Of a stretch of DNA of 16,210 bases, positions 1 to 6,782 are shown piece by piece. This DNA is from Chitinophagaceae bacterium (GTDB lineage Bacteria > Bacteroidota > Bacteroidia > Chitinophagales > Chitinophagaceae). The notes below the pieces were generated by a model that ran no database searches, was not told the DNA's origin, and was given only the letters and a program-made list of their open reading frames with translations. The DNA is taken from the NCBI GenBank assembly GCA_025455205.1, contig JALOMZ010000006.1, positions 1-16,210 on the forward strand, in the 5' to 3' direction. A program made the translations under genes and the position numbers. Within the stretch, counting starts at the first letter, position 1; every line of letters starts with the position of its first letter.

Positions 1-68
1 TTTCCCTGCTGTTCGACCTCCATGTGAACCGCAACCTGCCGGCCAAACACCCGTCCACGCTGGACTGA
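1..68 (+). CDS. C-terminal tail of an unidentified protein (partial)
   Basis: The frame starting at base 3 is open from the left edge and encodes 21 residues (ending HPSTLD) before TGA at 66-68. Its codon use (CTG, CTC, AAC, CGC) resembles the genes that follow. Frame 2 is also open, to about base 110, but reads as a less natural Pro/Ala-rich peptide. The fragment is too short to assign a family. It lies 101 nt upstream of the lipoprotein gene, which has its own promoter-like sequence, so co-transcription is not implied. Confidence 0.35.
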   Translation, partial: SLLFDLHVNRNLPAKHPSTLD

Positions 69-119
69 CATCGCCACTTGCTGGTGGATGCCAGACATCC
101 GCCGTTTAAAGTTTAACCA

Positions 120-149
120 TTGCATGCTGCCCTACCCGCAATACATTTG
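120..149 (+). promoter_or_regulatory. Predicted Bacteroidota-type promoter for the L-domain lipoprotein
   Basis: TTG at 120-122 and TACATTTG at 142-149 are 19 nt apart. This matches the Bacteroidota housekeeping consensus of a -33 TTG and a -7 TAnnTTTG. Transcription would start near 155, giving a leader of about 15 nt before the ATG at 170. This is a motif match only. Confidence 0.5.
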
Positions 150-169
150 CTTTTCTACACCAATACCGC

Positions 170-1765
170 ATGCGCACTTTCCTGTTCTGTTCCCTGGCGG
201 CAATATGCTTGTCCATTGCCTGCAAAAAAGAGCTGGCCGAAAACAACGGTGGCAATAATGGCAATACGCCCCCCATTGATACCCTTACCCCAAAACTGCC
301 CAAGGTAATCACCAACAACCTGTCCAACATTACCTACTTCTCCCTGGTAGCCTCGGGAAAACTGAGTGATACCGGGGCCGCCATGGTTACCGAAGTGGGC
401 ATTGTGGTGGATCACGGGCCTGGCCCCACCCTGGAGCGAAACCTGAACCGCTTTCGGTCCAAACCCGACGCACAGGGCAATTTCCGCCAGGAAATAGTGG
501 ACGTTCCTGCCGGCTCAAAATATTACTTCCGGGCCTATGCCATCAACAAATGGGGCGTGGCCTATGGGAACGAAGTGAGTTATACAGCAGGACCCGAAAA
601 GCGTGTGTCAGGTGCCATCTACCTCACCTCGCAGCAAATGGTGGATTCCTTTGGCGCCCTGGGTTACCGCAGGATCGCCGGCTCGCTCAATATTTCCGGC
701 CCGGTCAGCAGCCTGGGAGCGCTGCAAGGCCTGGCAGCCATTGAAAACGGCCTCGAAATAAAAGGCACGCAGCTGAAAGACCTGAAAGGGCTGGACAGCC
801 TGGAAGCGGTGGGTTTCATGTTCAGGCATGGCCTGCGCATAGAAAACAATCCGCAGCTCACTTCGCTGGAGGGGCTGGGCGGCCTCAGGTTCAACGATGG
901 ATACTTCTACCTGCTCAACAACCCCGCCCTGCCTTCGCTGCAAGGGTTGCAATCCTTCCTGTTCAACATCAACGGGGAATTCCGGATTGAGGGCTGCCAT
1001 GGCCTGCGCAATATGCAGGGCATGGAAAAATTCATGGGCGTTTACAACCATAGCCTGTATATCAGGAACAACAATAACCTCACCGATTTCACCGGCTGGT
1101 CCGGCCTGAAGACAGTGGAGGACTATATCGTCATCGAAGGCAACCCGATGCTGGAGCGCCTGCACGGGTTGGAAGGCATTACTTCCTGCCAGCAGGTAAC
1201 GCTTCAAAACAACGCCGTCCTGGCCAACCTCAATGGCCTCAACAACCTGGAACATGTTGACTACGGAATCAGGATTGAATTGTGTCCTTCCCTGCAAACC
1301 ATTGAGGCCTTCTCCAAGATAGATACCGCCGGCATCTTCCTTTCGCGCAATAACAGCCTGGCCAGTACCCCCGGATTCAGGAATGTGGTGGCCGGCTCCC
1401 TGCATATTGAATCGAACCCTGCCCTGACCGACCTCTCAGGATTTGCCAGCCTGACCACGGCCGAGCGCATTTCCATCCTGAACAACGACAAATTGCAGGA
1501 CCTGGGCGGACTCGAAAAGCTCAAGACCATTACCAACGACGCCTATGCCATTACCGTATGGAATAACGCCGGCCTAAAGAGCCTGAAGGGGCTGGAAAAC
1601 CTGTTGGATGCAAAGGGCTCCGTGCAGATATCACTCAACCGGTCACTCACCGATTTCTGCGCCCTGGCGCCGTTTTTTCGGAAAGCGCCTGCCAACCTCT
1701 TTTACTATGTAGAATTCAATGCGCAAAACCCCAGCCGGGCAGACATTGTGGCCAATTGCCGCTAA
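170..1765 (+). CDS. Surface lipoprotein with Fn3-like domain and receptor-L-domain / leucine-rich repeats
   Basis: The 531-residue protein has a lipoprotein signal peptide: a hydrophobic stretch at residues 4-17 and a lipobox S-I-A-C with the lipidated cysteine at 18. It should be anchored in the outer membrane after export, and the Lys/Glu residues just after the cysteine are compatible with surface exposure. A Gly/Asn-rich linker follows. Residues about 45-140 form an Fn3-like domain with the common Bacteroidota pattern ending YYFRAYAINKWGVAYGNEV. Residues about 147-515 are solenoid repeats of roughly 40 residues (L-x-I-xx-NP-x-L-xx-L-x-GL-xx-L), as in receptor L-domain and LRR proteins. 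The C-terminus (LTDFCALAPF then NAQNPS) is a usual end for this group. No catalytic domain is visible. Binding of protein or carbohydrate at the surface is an inference. There is no evident link to the heme genes, and the RBS is not visible. Confidence 0.8.
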   Translation: MRTFLFCSLAAICLSIACKKELAENNGGNNGNTPPIDTLTPKLPKVITNNLSNITYFSLVASGKLSDTGAAMVTEVGIVVDHGPGPTLERNLNRFRSKPDAQGNFRQEIVDVPAGSKYYFRAYAINKWGVAYGNEVSYTAGPEKRVSGAIYLTSQQMVDSFGALGYRRIAGSLNISGPVSSLGALQGLAAIENGLEIKGTQLKDLKGLDSLEAVGFMFRHGLRIENNPQLTSLEGLGGLRFNDGYFYLLNNPALPSLQGLQSFLFNINGEFRIEGCHGLRNMQGMEKFMGVYNHSLYIRNNNNLTDFTGWSGLKTVEDYIVIEGNPMLERLHGLEGITSCQQVTLQNNAVLANLNGLNNLEHVDYGIRIELCPSLQTIEAFSKIDTAGIFLSRNNSLASTPGFRNVVAGSLHIESNPALTDLSGFASLTTAERISILNNDKLQDLGGLEKLKTITNDAYAITVWNNAGLKSLKGLENLLDAKGSVQISLNRSLTDFCALAPFFRKAPANLFYYVEFNAQNPSRADIVANCR

Positions 1766-1804
1766 ATCGCACCTATTCCCCGGCGTTTTTTGTAAAAGCA
1801 TTGC

Positions 1805-1852
1805 TACAATTTGCCTTCCGCCAATTACATGTTTGTACATACGATACAATTT
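1805..1852. repeat. Pair of direct repeats TACAATTT upstream of the AraC gene
   Basis: TACAATTT occurs at 1805-1812 and again at 1845-1852, a spacing of 40 nt (about four helical turns). Both copies lie in the 103-nt gap between the lipoprotein gene and the AraC-family gene. Direct repeats in such a place can be binding sites for an AraC-type dimer (autoregulation), but the sequence is AT-rich and chance is possible. Confidence 0.25.
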
Positions 1853-1864
1853 CTTATAATTTTG
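1832..1864 (+). promoter_or_regulatory. Predicted promoter of the AraC-family gene
   Basis: TTTG at 1832-1835 and TAATTTTG at 1857-1864 are separated by 21 nt and fit the Bacteroidota -33/-7 pattern. The -7 box ends only four bases before the ATG at 1869. The transcript would therefore be leaderless, or else translation would start at the in-frame ATG at 1917. Confidence 0.45.
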
Positions 1865-1868
1865 CCCC

Positions 1869-2813
1869 ATGCAGGAATCATTAGCCATTCTGTCAGAAGC
1901 GGTTCAACGCGACCTGATGGTGGATCAGCTTAAGCAGCTCGCCCGCCAGGAAAAGACCATACCCGGCTCGGTGGAGTACGATATGCGCCGCTTTGTGCGC
2001 ATGCCCGGCTGGCAGGTAGACGACATTGGCATGATGGAATACACCTACGTAGCCAAAGGAAGCCCGGAAAACGCCCTCGAACTGAAGTTCTGTGTGGCCG
2101 GCAAGGCCTATTGCGAGGAAGATGAATGCGAAGAGGGCGTCAGCTGCAAAAAGACCGGCCTCAACAACTGCAAAGATGAAGTTGATACGGTAGACATCTA
2201 CAGTTTCCGGTTTACCAGCACCTACCTGCACCAGTTTGCCAGCACCAAGGCAGCCGTGAGCGAGGCCGAACGCTACCTCAGCTTCGAGCACGACCAGACC
2301 ATCTCGCACGTGATCCCCCTCTGCAACAAGAACCGGGTGATACTGGCCAGCCTGTTCAACCATAAGTACACCGGTGCCCTGGAGAATATCTACCTCAACA
2401 GCCAGATCCAGTTCCTGCTGGTGTACAGCATGGACTGCCTCTTTGGTGAAGGTGACCGCGACAAGGTATACCAGTGCAAGTTCCTGGAAGACGAACGCGG
2501 CCGCAACGCCATTGCCCAGGCCCGCGAGATTCTGCTGCAGCATATCGGCGATCCCATCACCATCAAAGAACTGGCCCGCAAAGTGGCTACCAACGAATGC
2601 TACCTGAAAAAGGGCTTCAAGGAAATGTTTGGCACCACCATTTTCGACTTCTACCAGAGCCAGCGCATGGAGCATGCCAAATACCTGTTGTATGAAAAAG
2701 GACTGAGCGTAACCGATGTGAGCGCCATGCTGGGCTACTCCAGCATCTCGCATTTCAGCACGGCCTTCAAGAAGCACACCGGCATCAAGCCCTGCGACCT
2801 GCTGATCCGATAA
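1869..2813 (+). CDS. AraC-family transcriptional regulator with a cysteine-rich N-terminal sensor half
   Basis: The protein has 314 residues. The last ~100 (about 213-314) are a typical AraC/XylS double helix-turn-helix: TIKELARKVATNECYLKKGF holds the first recognition unit, and SVTDVSAMLGYSSISHFSTAF with KKHTGIKP is the family signature. This is the arrangement of PchR-like regulators. The N-terminal ~200 residues resemble no sugar-binding cupin I recognise. They contain five cysteines at 75, 82, 87, 93 and 101 in an acidic stretch, and Cys152, 190 and 203 further on (ten in total). Binding of iron, an Fe-S cluster, zinc or heme is a reasonable guess but is not shown. The gene lies 117 nt upstream of a TonB-dependent receptor on the same strand and near a complete heme cluster, so control of iron/heme uptake or heme synthesis is inferred. 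An alternative start is Met17 (1917). Confidence 0.85.
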   Translation: MQESLAILSEAVQRDLMVDQLKQLARQEKTIPGSVEYDMRRFVRMPGWQVDDIGMMEYTYVAKGSPENALELKFCVAGKAYCEEDECEEGVSCKKTGLNNCKDEVDTVDIYSFRFTSTYLHQFASTKAAVSEAERYLSFEHDQTISHVIPLCNKNRVILASLFNHKYTGALENIYLNSQIQFLLVYSMDCLFGEGDRDKVYQCKFLEDERGRNAIAQAREILLQHIGDPITIKELARKVATNECYLKKGFKEMFGTTIFDFYQSQRMEHAKYLLYEKGLSVTDVSAMLGYSSISHFSTAFKKHTGIKPCDLLIR

Positions 2814-2839
2814 CCTGCACAAAAAATCATAAAATATAC

Positions 2840-2871
2840 TCCCCTGCGGTCTTCTGCAGGGGATTTTTCTT
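2840..2871 (+). terminator. Rho-independent terminator after the AraC-family gene
   Basis: The arms TCCCCTGC (2840-2847) and GCAGGGGA (2856-2863) form a perfect 8-bp stem with an 8-nt loop, followed directly by TTTTTCTT. It sits 27 nt after the regulator stop codon. It separates the regulator transcript from the receptor, which has its own promoter-like sequence. Confidence 0.85.
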
Positions 2872-2899
2872 GCAGATACCAGACGCTTTTTTATATTTA
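2870..2899 (+). promoter_or_regulatory. Predicted promoter of the TonB-dependent receptor
   Basis: TTG at 2870-2872 and TATATTTA at 2892-2899 are 19 nt apart. This is one mismatch from the Bacteroidota -7 consensus TAnnTTTG. The start of transcription would be near 2905, just before the palindrome at 2911-2928. Confidence 0.4.
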
Positions 2900-2910
2900 C
2901 CAAAATAAAT

Positions 2911-2928
2911 ATTTAGTCTCGTCTAAAT
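2911..2928. promoter_or_regulatory. Candidate metalloregulator operator overlapping the receptor leader
   Basis: ATTTAG (2911-2916) and CTAAAT (2923-2928) are a perfect 6-bp inverted repeat with a 6-nt spacer. The central 16 bases TTTAGTCTCGTCTAAA match their own reverse complement at 12 of 16 positions. The layout resembles boxes of the DtxR/IdeR/MntR type (TTAGG...CCTAA-like). It ends two bases before the start codon and just after the predicted transcription start, where a bound repressor would block expression. The family assignment is inference. Confidence 0.45.
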
Positions 2929-2930
2929 TT

Positions 2931-5162
2931 ATGATACGGCATTTCCTTCTCCTCCTCACGCTCCTCAGCTCCCTCCAATGGCTGCAGGCCCAACCCGCCA
3001 CCGCCCGGGTGCAGGTACTGGATGCCCGCACCCGCCAACCCCTGGCAGGGGTAACGGCCACACACCAGCAGTACCGGCAGGCAGCCACCGATTCCGGCCT
3101 GCTGGAACTGGAGGCTGGTTTGTCATGGACCCTCACGTCCACCGGCTACCAGCCTCTGCAACTGATTCCCCAGGCGCACAGCCACCTGCAACAGGTTTGG
3201 ATGCAACCTATGCCGCAGGAATTGCAGGATGTGGTGGTGAGCGGCACCCTCAGGCCCATGCGCCGGCTGGAAAGCCCCATTCCCGTAGAAAGCTACACCA
3301 CGGCCTTCCTGCGGCAAAACCCAACACCCTCGCTGTTTGAAGCCATGACGCAGGTAAATGGCATTCAGCCCCAGCTCACCTGCAACGTGTGCAACACCGG
3401 AGACATCCGGATCAACGGAATGGAAGGCCCCTATACCATGGTGCTTATAGATGGCATGCCCATTGTGAGCAGTCTGAGCACGGTATATGGCCTCAGCGGC
3501 ATCCCCAACAGCATCATCAAACGCATTGAAGTGGTGAAAGGACCGGCCAGCACGCTGTACGGCAGCGAAGCCGTGGGCGGACTCATCAACATCATCACTA
3601 AAGACCCGCTCACCGCCGCCGCCTTTTCAGCCGACATCAATGCCACCAGCCTGGGCGAATACAATATCGACCTGTCGGCCCGCCTCAAAGCCGGCAAAGC
3701 CACGGGCCTGTTGGGCCTCAACGGCTTCTTTTTCAACCGTCCGGGCGATATCAACCGCGATAACTTCACCGACCTCACCCTGCAAAACCGCGTTTCCCTG
3801 TTCAATAAATGGGACTGGGAGCGGCGTAACAACCTGCCGGCCTCACTGGCTGTAAGGCTGCTCACTGAACGCCGCTGGGGTGGTGAACTGCAATGGAACC
3901 GAAGCTTTCTGGGCGGCGACAGCGTTTACGGCGAAAGCATCGATACCCGCCGCATGGAAATGATTGGCCAATATGGCCTTCGCAAAAACATGCTGGTGGA
4001 ATACAGCTACAATTACCACTGGCAGGACAGCTATTACGGCACCACCTGGTACAAGGGACAGCAGCACACAGCCTTTGCACAGCTGCGCTGGAACAAGACC
4101 ATCGGCAAACATACCCTGCTGGCAGGTATTCCTTTTCGTTATCTCTGGTACGACGACAATACGCCGGCCACCAACAAGGCCAGCGGCAATGCGCCCAGCA
4201 TCCAAACCATGAAAGCCCTGTATGTGCAGGACGAAATAAGCTGGACACCCAAATTGACCACCCTGGCCGGCTTGCGCTATGAGTATACCAACCTGCAGGG
4301 TGGCGTGCTGGCACCCCGACTTGCATTGAAGTGGCAACCCGCAGAGCACCACACCCTGCGCCTCAGCGGGGGCAACGGCTTCCGCATCGTAAACCTCTTT
4401 ACCGAAGACCATGCGGCCCTGAGCGGCTTTCGCGAAATCGTCATCAAAAACGACCTAAAACCCGAACGCAGCTGGAATGCCAACCTCAATTACAGCGGCG
4501 ACCTGCACCTGAACACAGGCGTGCTCACCTGGGATGCCTCGGCCTTCTATACCTGGTTCACCAACAAGATCATCCCCGACTACGACACAGATCCCAACAA
4601 AATCATTTACGACAACCTGCAGGGCTATGCCGTAAGCCAGGGCCTCAGCGGACAGCTAACCCTCACCCTGCGCAACGGTCTGCGGGCCATGGCAGGCTTT
4701 ACCTTTATGGATGTATATGTGGAGGAAAATGGCCAGCGCACCCAGCAGGTATATGCTCCCCGCTGGAGCGGCAACTACACCCTGAGCTACACGCTCCGCA
4801 AGGCCAGGCTGTCGTTTGACCTCACGGGCAGGTGGAATGGCCCCATGCGCCTGCCAGTGGTGCCCGATGATTTCAGGCCCGAATACAGCCCCTGGTATAA
4901 CCTGGTGAACCTGCAGGCCACCAAAAAATGGAACAACCGCTGGGAAACCTACCTGGCCATCAAAAACCTGCTCAATTTCATACCTGAAAACCCCATCCTG
5001 CATCCCGATGATCCCTTCGACCGGCCGGGCGGAAAATACTGGAATGCCGATGCCAGCCCCAACGCCGTCACCAATCCCAATGGCTACACATTTGATCCCA
5101 GCTATAACTATGCACCCATGCAGGGCATCAAGCTGATGGTGGGGCTACGTTTCAGCCTCTGA
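2931..5162 (+). CDS. TonB-dependent outer-membrane receptor, probably for heme, an iron chelate or cobalamin
   Basis: The 743-residue protein has a signal peptide (residues 1-20, cleaved near WLQA-QPA). A carboxypeptidase-regulatory-like beta-sandwich follows (about 23-90), typical of Bacteroidota receptors. A TonB-box-like VVVSGT lies at 101-106. The plug domain (about 115-228) contains NGMEGPYTMVLIDGMPIVS and IKRIEVVKGPASTLYGSEA, leading to GGLINIITK. The rest is a 22-strand-type beta-barrel ending in a C-terminal aromatic motif (GLRFSL). The plug carries CNVC at 151-154, which I recall from a subgroup of BtuB/HmuR-like receptors. No SusD partner follows, so glycan uptake is unlikely. The regulator upstream, the operator-like palindrome and the heme cluster downstream favour an iron or heme substrate, but this is inferred from context. 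It converges with hemL. Confidence 0.85.
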   Translation: MIRHFLLLLTLLSSLQWLQAQPATARVQVLDARTRQPLAGVTATHQQYRQAATDSGLLELEAGLSWTLTSTGYQPLQLIPQAHSHLQQVWMQPMPQELQDVVVSGTLRPMRRLESPIPVESYTTAFLRQNPTPSLFEAMTQVNGIQPQLTCNVCNTGDIRINGMEGPYTMVLIDGMPIVSSLSTVYGLSGIPNSIIKRIEVVKGPASTLYGSEAVGGLINIITKDPLTAAAFSADINATSLGEYNIDLSARLKAGKATGLLGLNGFFFNRPGDINRDNFTDLTLQNRVSLFNKWDWERRNNLPASLAVRLLTERRWGGELQWNRSFLGGDSVYGESIDTRRMEMIGQYGLRKNMLVEYSYNYHWQDSYYGTTWYKGQQHTAFAQLRWNKTIGKHTLLAGIPFRYLWYDDNTPATNKASGNAPSIQTMKALYVQDEISWTPKLTTLAGLRYEYTNLQGGVLAPRLALKWQPAEHHTLRLSGGNGFRIVNLFTEDHAALSGFREIVIKNDLKPERSWNANLNYSGDLHLNTGVLTWDASAFYTWFTNKIIPDYDTDPNKIIYDNLQGYAVSQGLSGQLTLTLRNGLRAMAGFTFMDVYVEENGQRTQQVYAPRWSGNYTLSYTLRKARLSFDLTGRWNGPMRLPVVPDDFRPEYSPWYNLVNLQATKKWNNRWETYLAIKNLLNFIPENPILHPDDPFDRPGGKYWNADASPNAVTNPNGYTFDPSYNYAPMQGIKLMVGLRFSL

Positions 5163-5178
5163 ACCCGCCACCAGAACA

Positions 5179-5198
5179 TTGGTGCGCACTGGCACCAA
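5179..5198 (+). repeat. Perfect inverted repeat after the receptor gene
   Basis: TTGGTGC (5179-5185) and GCACCAA (5192-5198) form a 7-bp stem with a 6-nt loop, 16 nt after the receptor stop codon. It may protect or end the mRNA, but no T-tract follows, so it is not called a standard intrinsic terminator. Confidence 0.45.
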
Positions 5199-5233
5199 CT
5201 TGCATCACCCAGGCCTTTTGAGCAGGAGCATAT

Positions 5234-5300
5234 TCAGCATGCTGAGAAAAACACTCAATAGGCTGAGTAAAAATACTCAGTGCATTGAGTAAAAATGAGC
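5234..5300. repeat. Cluster of short palindromes with a CTGAG/CTCAG theme
   Basis: Four adjacent elements share the same arms. A perfect 12-bp palindrome TCAGCATGCTGA lies at 5234-5245. It overlaps an imperfect hairpin CTGAGAAAAACACTCAA at 5242-5258. A perfect hairpin CTGAGTAAAAATACTCAG (7-bp stem, AAAA loop) lies at 5263-5280. A related half-unit TTGAGTAAAAATGAGC lies at 5285-5300. The cluster occupies the gap between the convergent receptor and hemL genes. The rest of the gap (5301-5404) shows nothing else convincing. Confidence 0.6.
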
Positions 5301-5404
5301 AACCGGCGAGTTGAATGACCAGTCAGCGCATAACGCTTGAGGAAGCCCATAACAAGCAGGATTTCTCACACCAGAAACCACTCCTGCCTTCACTGGTCCT
5401 TCAC

Positions 5405-5433
5405 AAAAAAAAAGGCTACATCACAAACGCCTT
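5405..5433 (-). terminator. Intrinsic terminator overlapping the end of hemL
   Basis: Read on the minus strand, AAGGC (5433-5429) and GCCTT (5416-5412) form a 5-bp stem with a 12-nt loop that contains the hemL stop codon. A run of nine T (5413-5405) overlaps and follows the right arm. The stem is short but the T-tract is strong, and the place fits the end of the hem transcript. Confidence 0.5.
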
Positions 5434-6693
5434 CGTGGCCGCAATGGTCTTATCCAGATCTTCGAAGGTCAATGCATTGTTGAGGAACCAGCTTTCATAG
5501 GCGCTGGGCGGCAGGTAGATGCCGTTGCGCAACATATGGTGGAAGTATGCCTTGAACTTGTCAATATCGCAGGCAGCCGCTGTGGCAAAGTCCACCACCG
5601 CATGGTCACCAAAATGCACGCTGATCATGCTGCCCAGCTGGTTGATGGTATAGGCTGCGCCGCTGGCTTTCAGCACGGCGTCCAGGCCATCACGGAGGTA
5701 GATGGTTTTCTGCTCCAGCTCCGTGAAAATGGCAGGATTCGATTTCAGTTCCTGCAGCAGGGTGTAGCCGGCAATCATGGCCACCGGATTGCCGCTGAGG
5801 GTGCCGGCCTGGTACACATTGCCCAGTGGCGCGATGCACTCCATGATGGCCCGCTTACCACCAAACGCACCTACCGGCATACCTGCCCCAATAACCTTTC
5901 CATAAGTCACCAGGTCGGCATTAACACCCAGCCTTTCCTGGGCACCGCCGGGTGCCAGGCGAAAGCCTGTCATCACCTCATCGAATATGAACACGATACC
6001 CTCCGCATCACACAGGGCCCGTATGCCTTCCAGGAAACCCGGCTTGGGCAAGATGCATCCCATATTGCCTGCCACGGGCTCCACAATTATGGCTGCCACT
6101 TCTCCCTTGTTTGCTTCCACCAGCCGCTGCACCGCATCAAGATCATTATAGGCACAGGTGAGCGTATCGTTGCTTACACCGGCTGTAACACCAGGAACCG
6201 TCTGAATATTGAATGTAGCCACCCCGCTGCCTGCCTTCACCAGAAAGCTGTCGGCATGCCCATGGTAGCAGCCTTCAAACTTGATGATCTTATTGCGGCC
6301 GGTGTAGCCACGGGCCAGGCGGATGGCGCTCATGCAGGCTTCAGTGCCACTGCTTACCATGCGGATCAGGTCTACATTCGGCACCATGCTCCGGATGAGC
6401 TCGGCCATCTCAATTTCCAGCTCCGTAGGGGCGCCGTAAGAAGTGGAGTCGTATACCTTTTCGCGGATGGCTTCCACAATGGGACCATAGGCATGACCCA
6501 GTATCATGGGCCCCCAGCTGGCGATGTAATCGATGTACTGGTTACCGTCTTCATCATAGAGATATGCTCCCTTTGCTTTCTTTATGAACAGGGGCGTTCC
6601 GCCCACCTGTTTGAAGGCGCGTACCGGGGAGTTCACGCCGCCGGGAATGGATTGCTGGGCTCGTTCGAAGAGTTGTTGACTTCTGGGATACAT
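5416..6693 (-). CDS. hemL: Glutamate-1-semialdehyde 2,1-aminomutase
   Basis: This class-III PLP aminotransferase turns glutamate-1-semialdehyde into 5-aminolevulinate, the second step of the C5 heme pathway in the cytosol. From ATG at 6693 it has 425 residues, as is usual. The N-terminus [13 protein letters not shown] is diagnostic. [15 protein letters not shown] (115-129) holds the phosphate-binding loop, FDEVMTGFR (237-245) holds the aspartate that contacts the pyridine nitrogen, and YGKVIGAG carries the Schiff-base lysine at 266. The frame stays open for 13 more codons upstream to a GTG. That extension lies inside a palindromic repeat, while ATG 6693 has AAGGA seven bases before it, so the shorter start is chosen. 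It is the last gene of the minus-strand hem run, 86 nt after hemB. Confidence 0.97.
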   Translation of the reverse strand: MYPRSQQLFERAQQSIPGGVNSPVRAFKQVGGTPLFIKKAKGAYLYDEDGNQYIDYIASWGPMILGHAYGPIVEAIREKVYDSTSYGAPTELEIEMAELIRSMVPNVDLIRMVSSGTEACMSAIRLARGYTGRNKIIKFEGCYHGHADSFLVKAGSGVATFNIQTVPGVTAGVSNDTLTCAYNDLDAVQRLVEANKGEVAAIIVEPVAGNMGCILPKPGFLEGIRALCDAEGIVFIFDEVMTGFRLAPGGAQERLGVNADLVTYGKVIGAGMPVGAFGGKRAIMECIAPLGNVYQAGTLSGNPVAMIAGYTLLQELKSNPAIFTELEQKTIYLRDGLDAVLKASGAAYTINQLGSMISVHFGDHAVVDFATAAACDIDKFKAYFHHMLRNGIYLPPSAYESWFLNNALTFEDLDKTIAATKAFVM

Positions 6694-6707
6694 GGTATTT
6701 TCCTTTT

Positions 6708-6782
6708 TAACCACGGAGGCGAAGGAGTACACACGAAGAACACTGTGTTACTCTGTGCCAACCTCTGTTTCCTCTGTGGTTA
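6708..6782. repeat. ~75-bp imperfect palindromic intergenic element
   Basis: TAACCACGGAGG (6708-6719) and CCTCTGTGGTTA (6771-6782) are inverted arms with 11 of 12 matches. The inner arms AACAC (6739-6743) and GTGTT (6745-6749) share nearly the same centre of symmetry (about 6744-6745). The element is one long imperfect hairpin. It resembles the ACCACAGAGGCACAGAG-type interspersed repeats that I recall from Bacteroidota and other genomes. Its right end contains the hemB stop codon (6780-6782) and its left end lies 15 bases from the hemL start codon. Confidence 0.7.

Noticed and set aside
1758..1791. Intrinsic terminator after the L-domain lipoprotein gene
   Set aside because: There is a run of six T, but the only stem is GCCG/CGGC with a loop of about 20 bases, too weak to call.
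1893..2903. Long open frame on the minus strand opposite the AraC-family gene
   Set aside because: It is a shadow of a clear AraC-family coding region, and it also runs through the terminator at 2840-2871.
5315..5500. Small plus-strand ORF of 61 codons between the receptor and hemL
   Set aside because: Its 3' part overlaps hemL in antisense, no promoter or RBS is visible, and the composition is not coding-like.
6694..6732. Upstream GTG extension of hemL
   Set aside because: The added 13 residues come from the palindromic repeat, and the internal ATG has a good AAGGA site and fits the family length.
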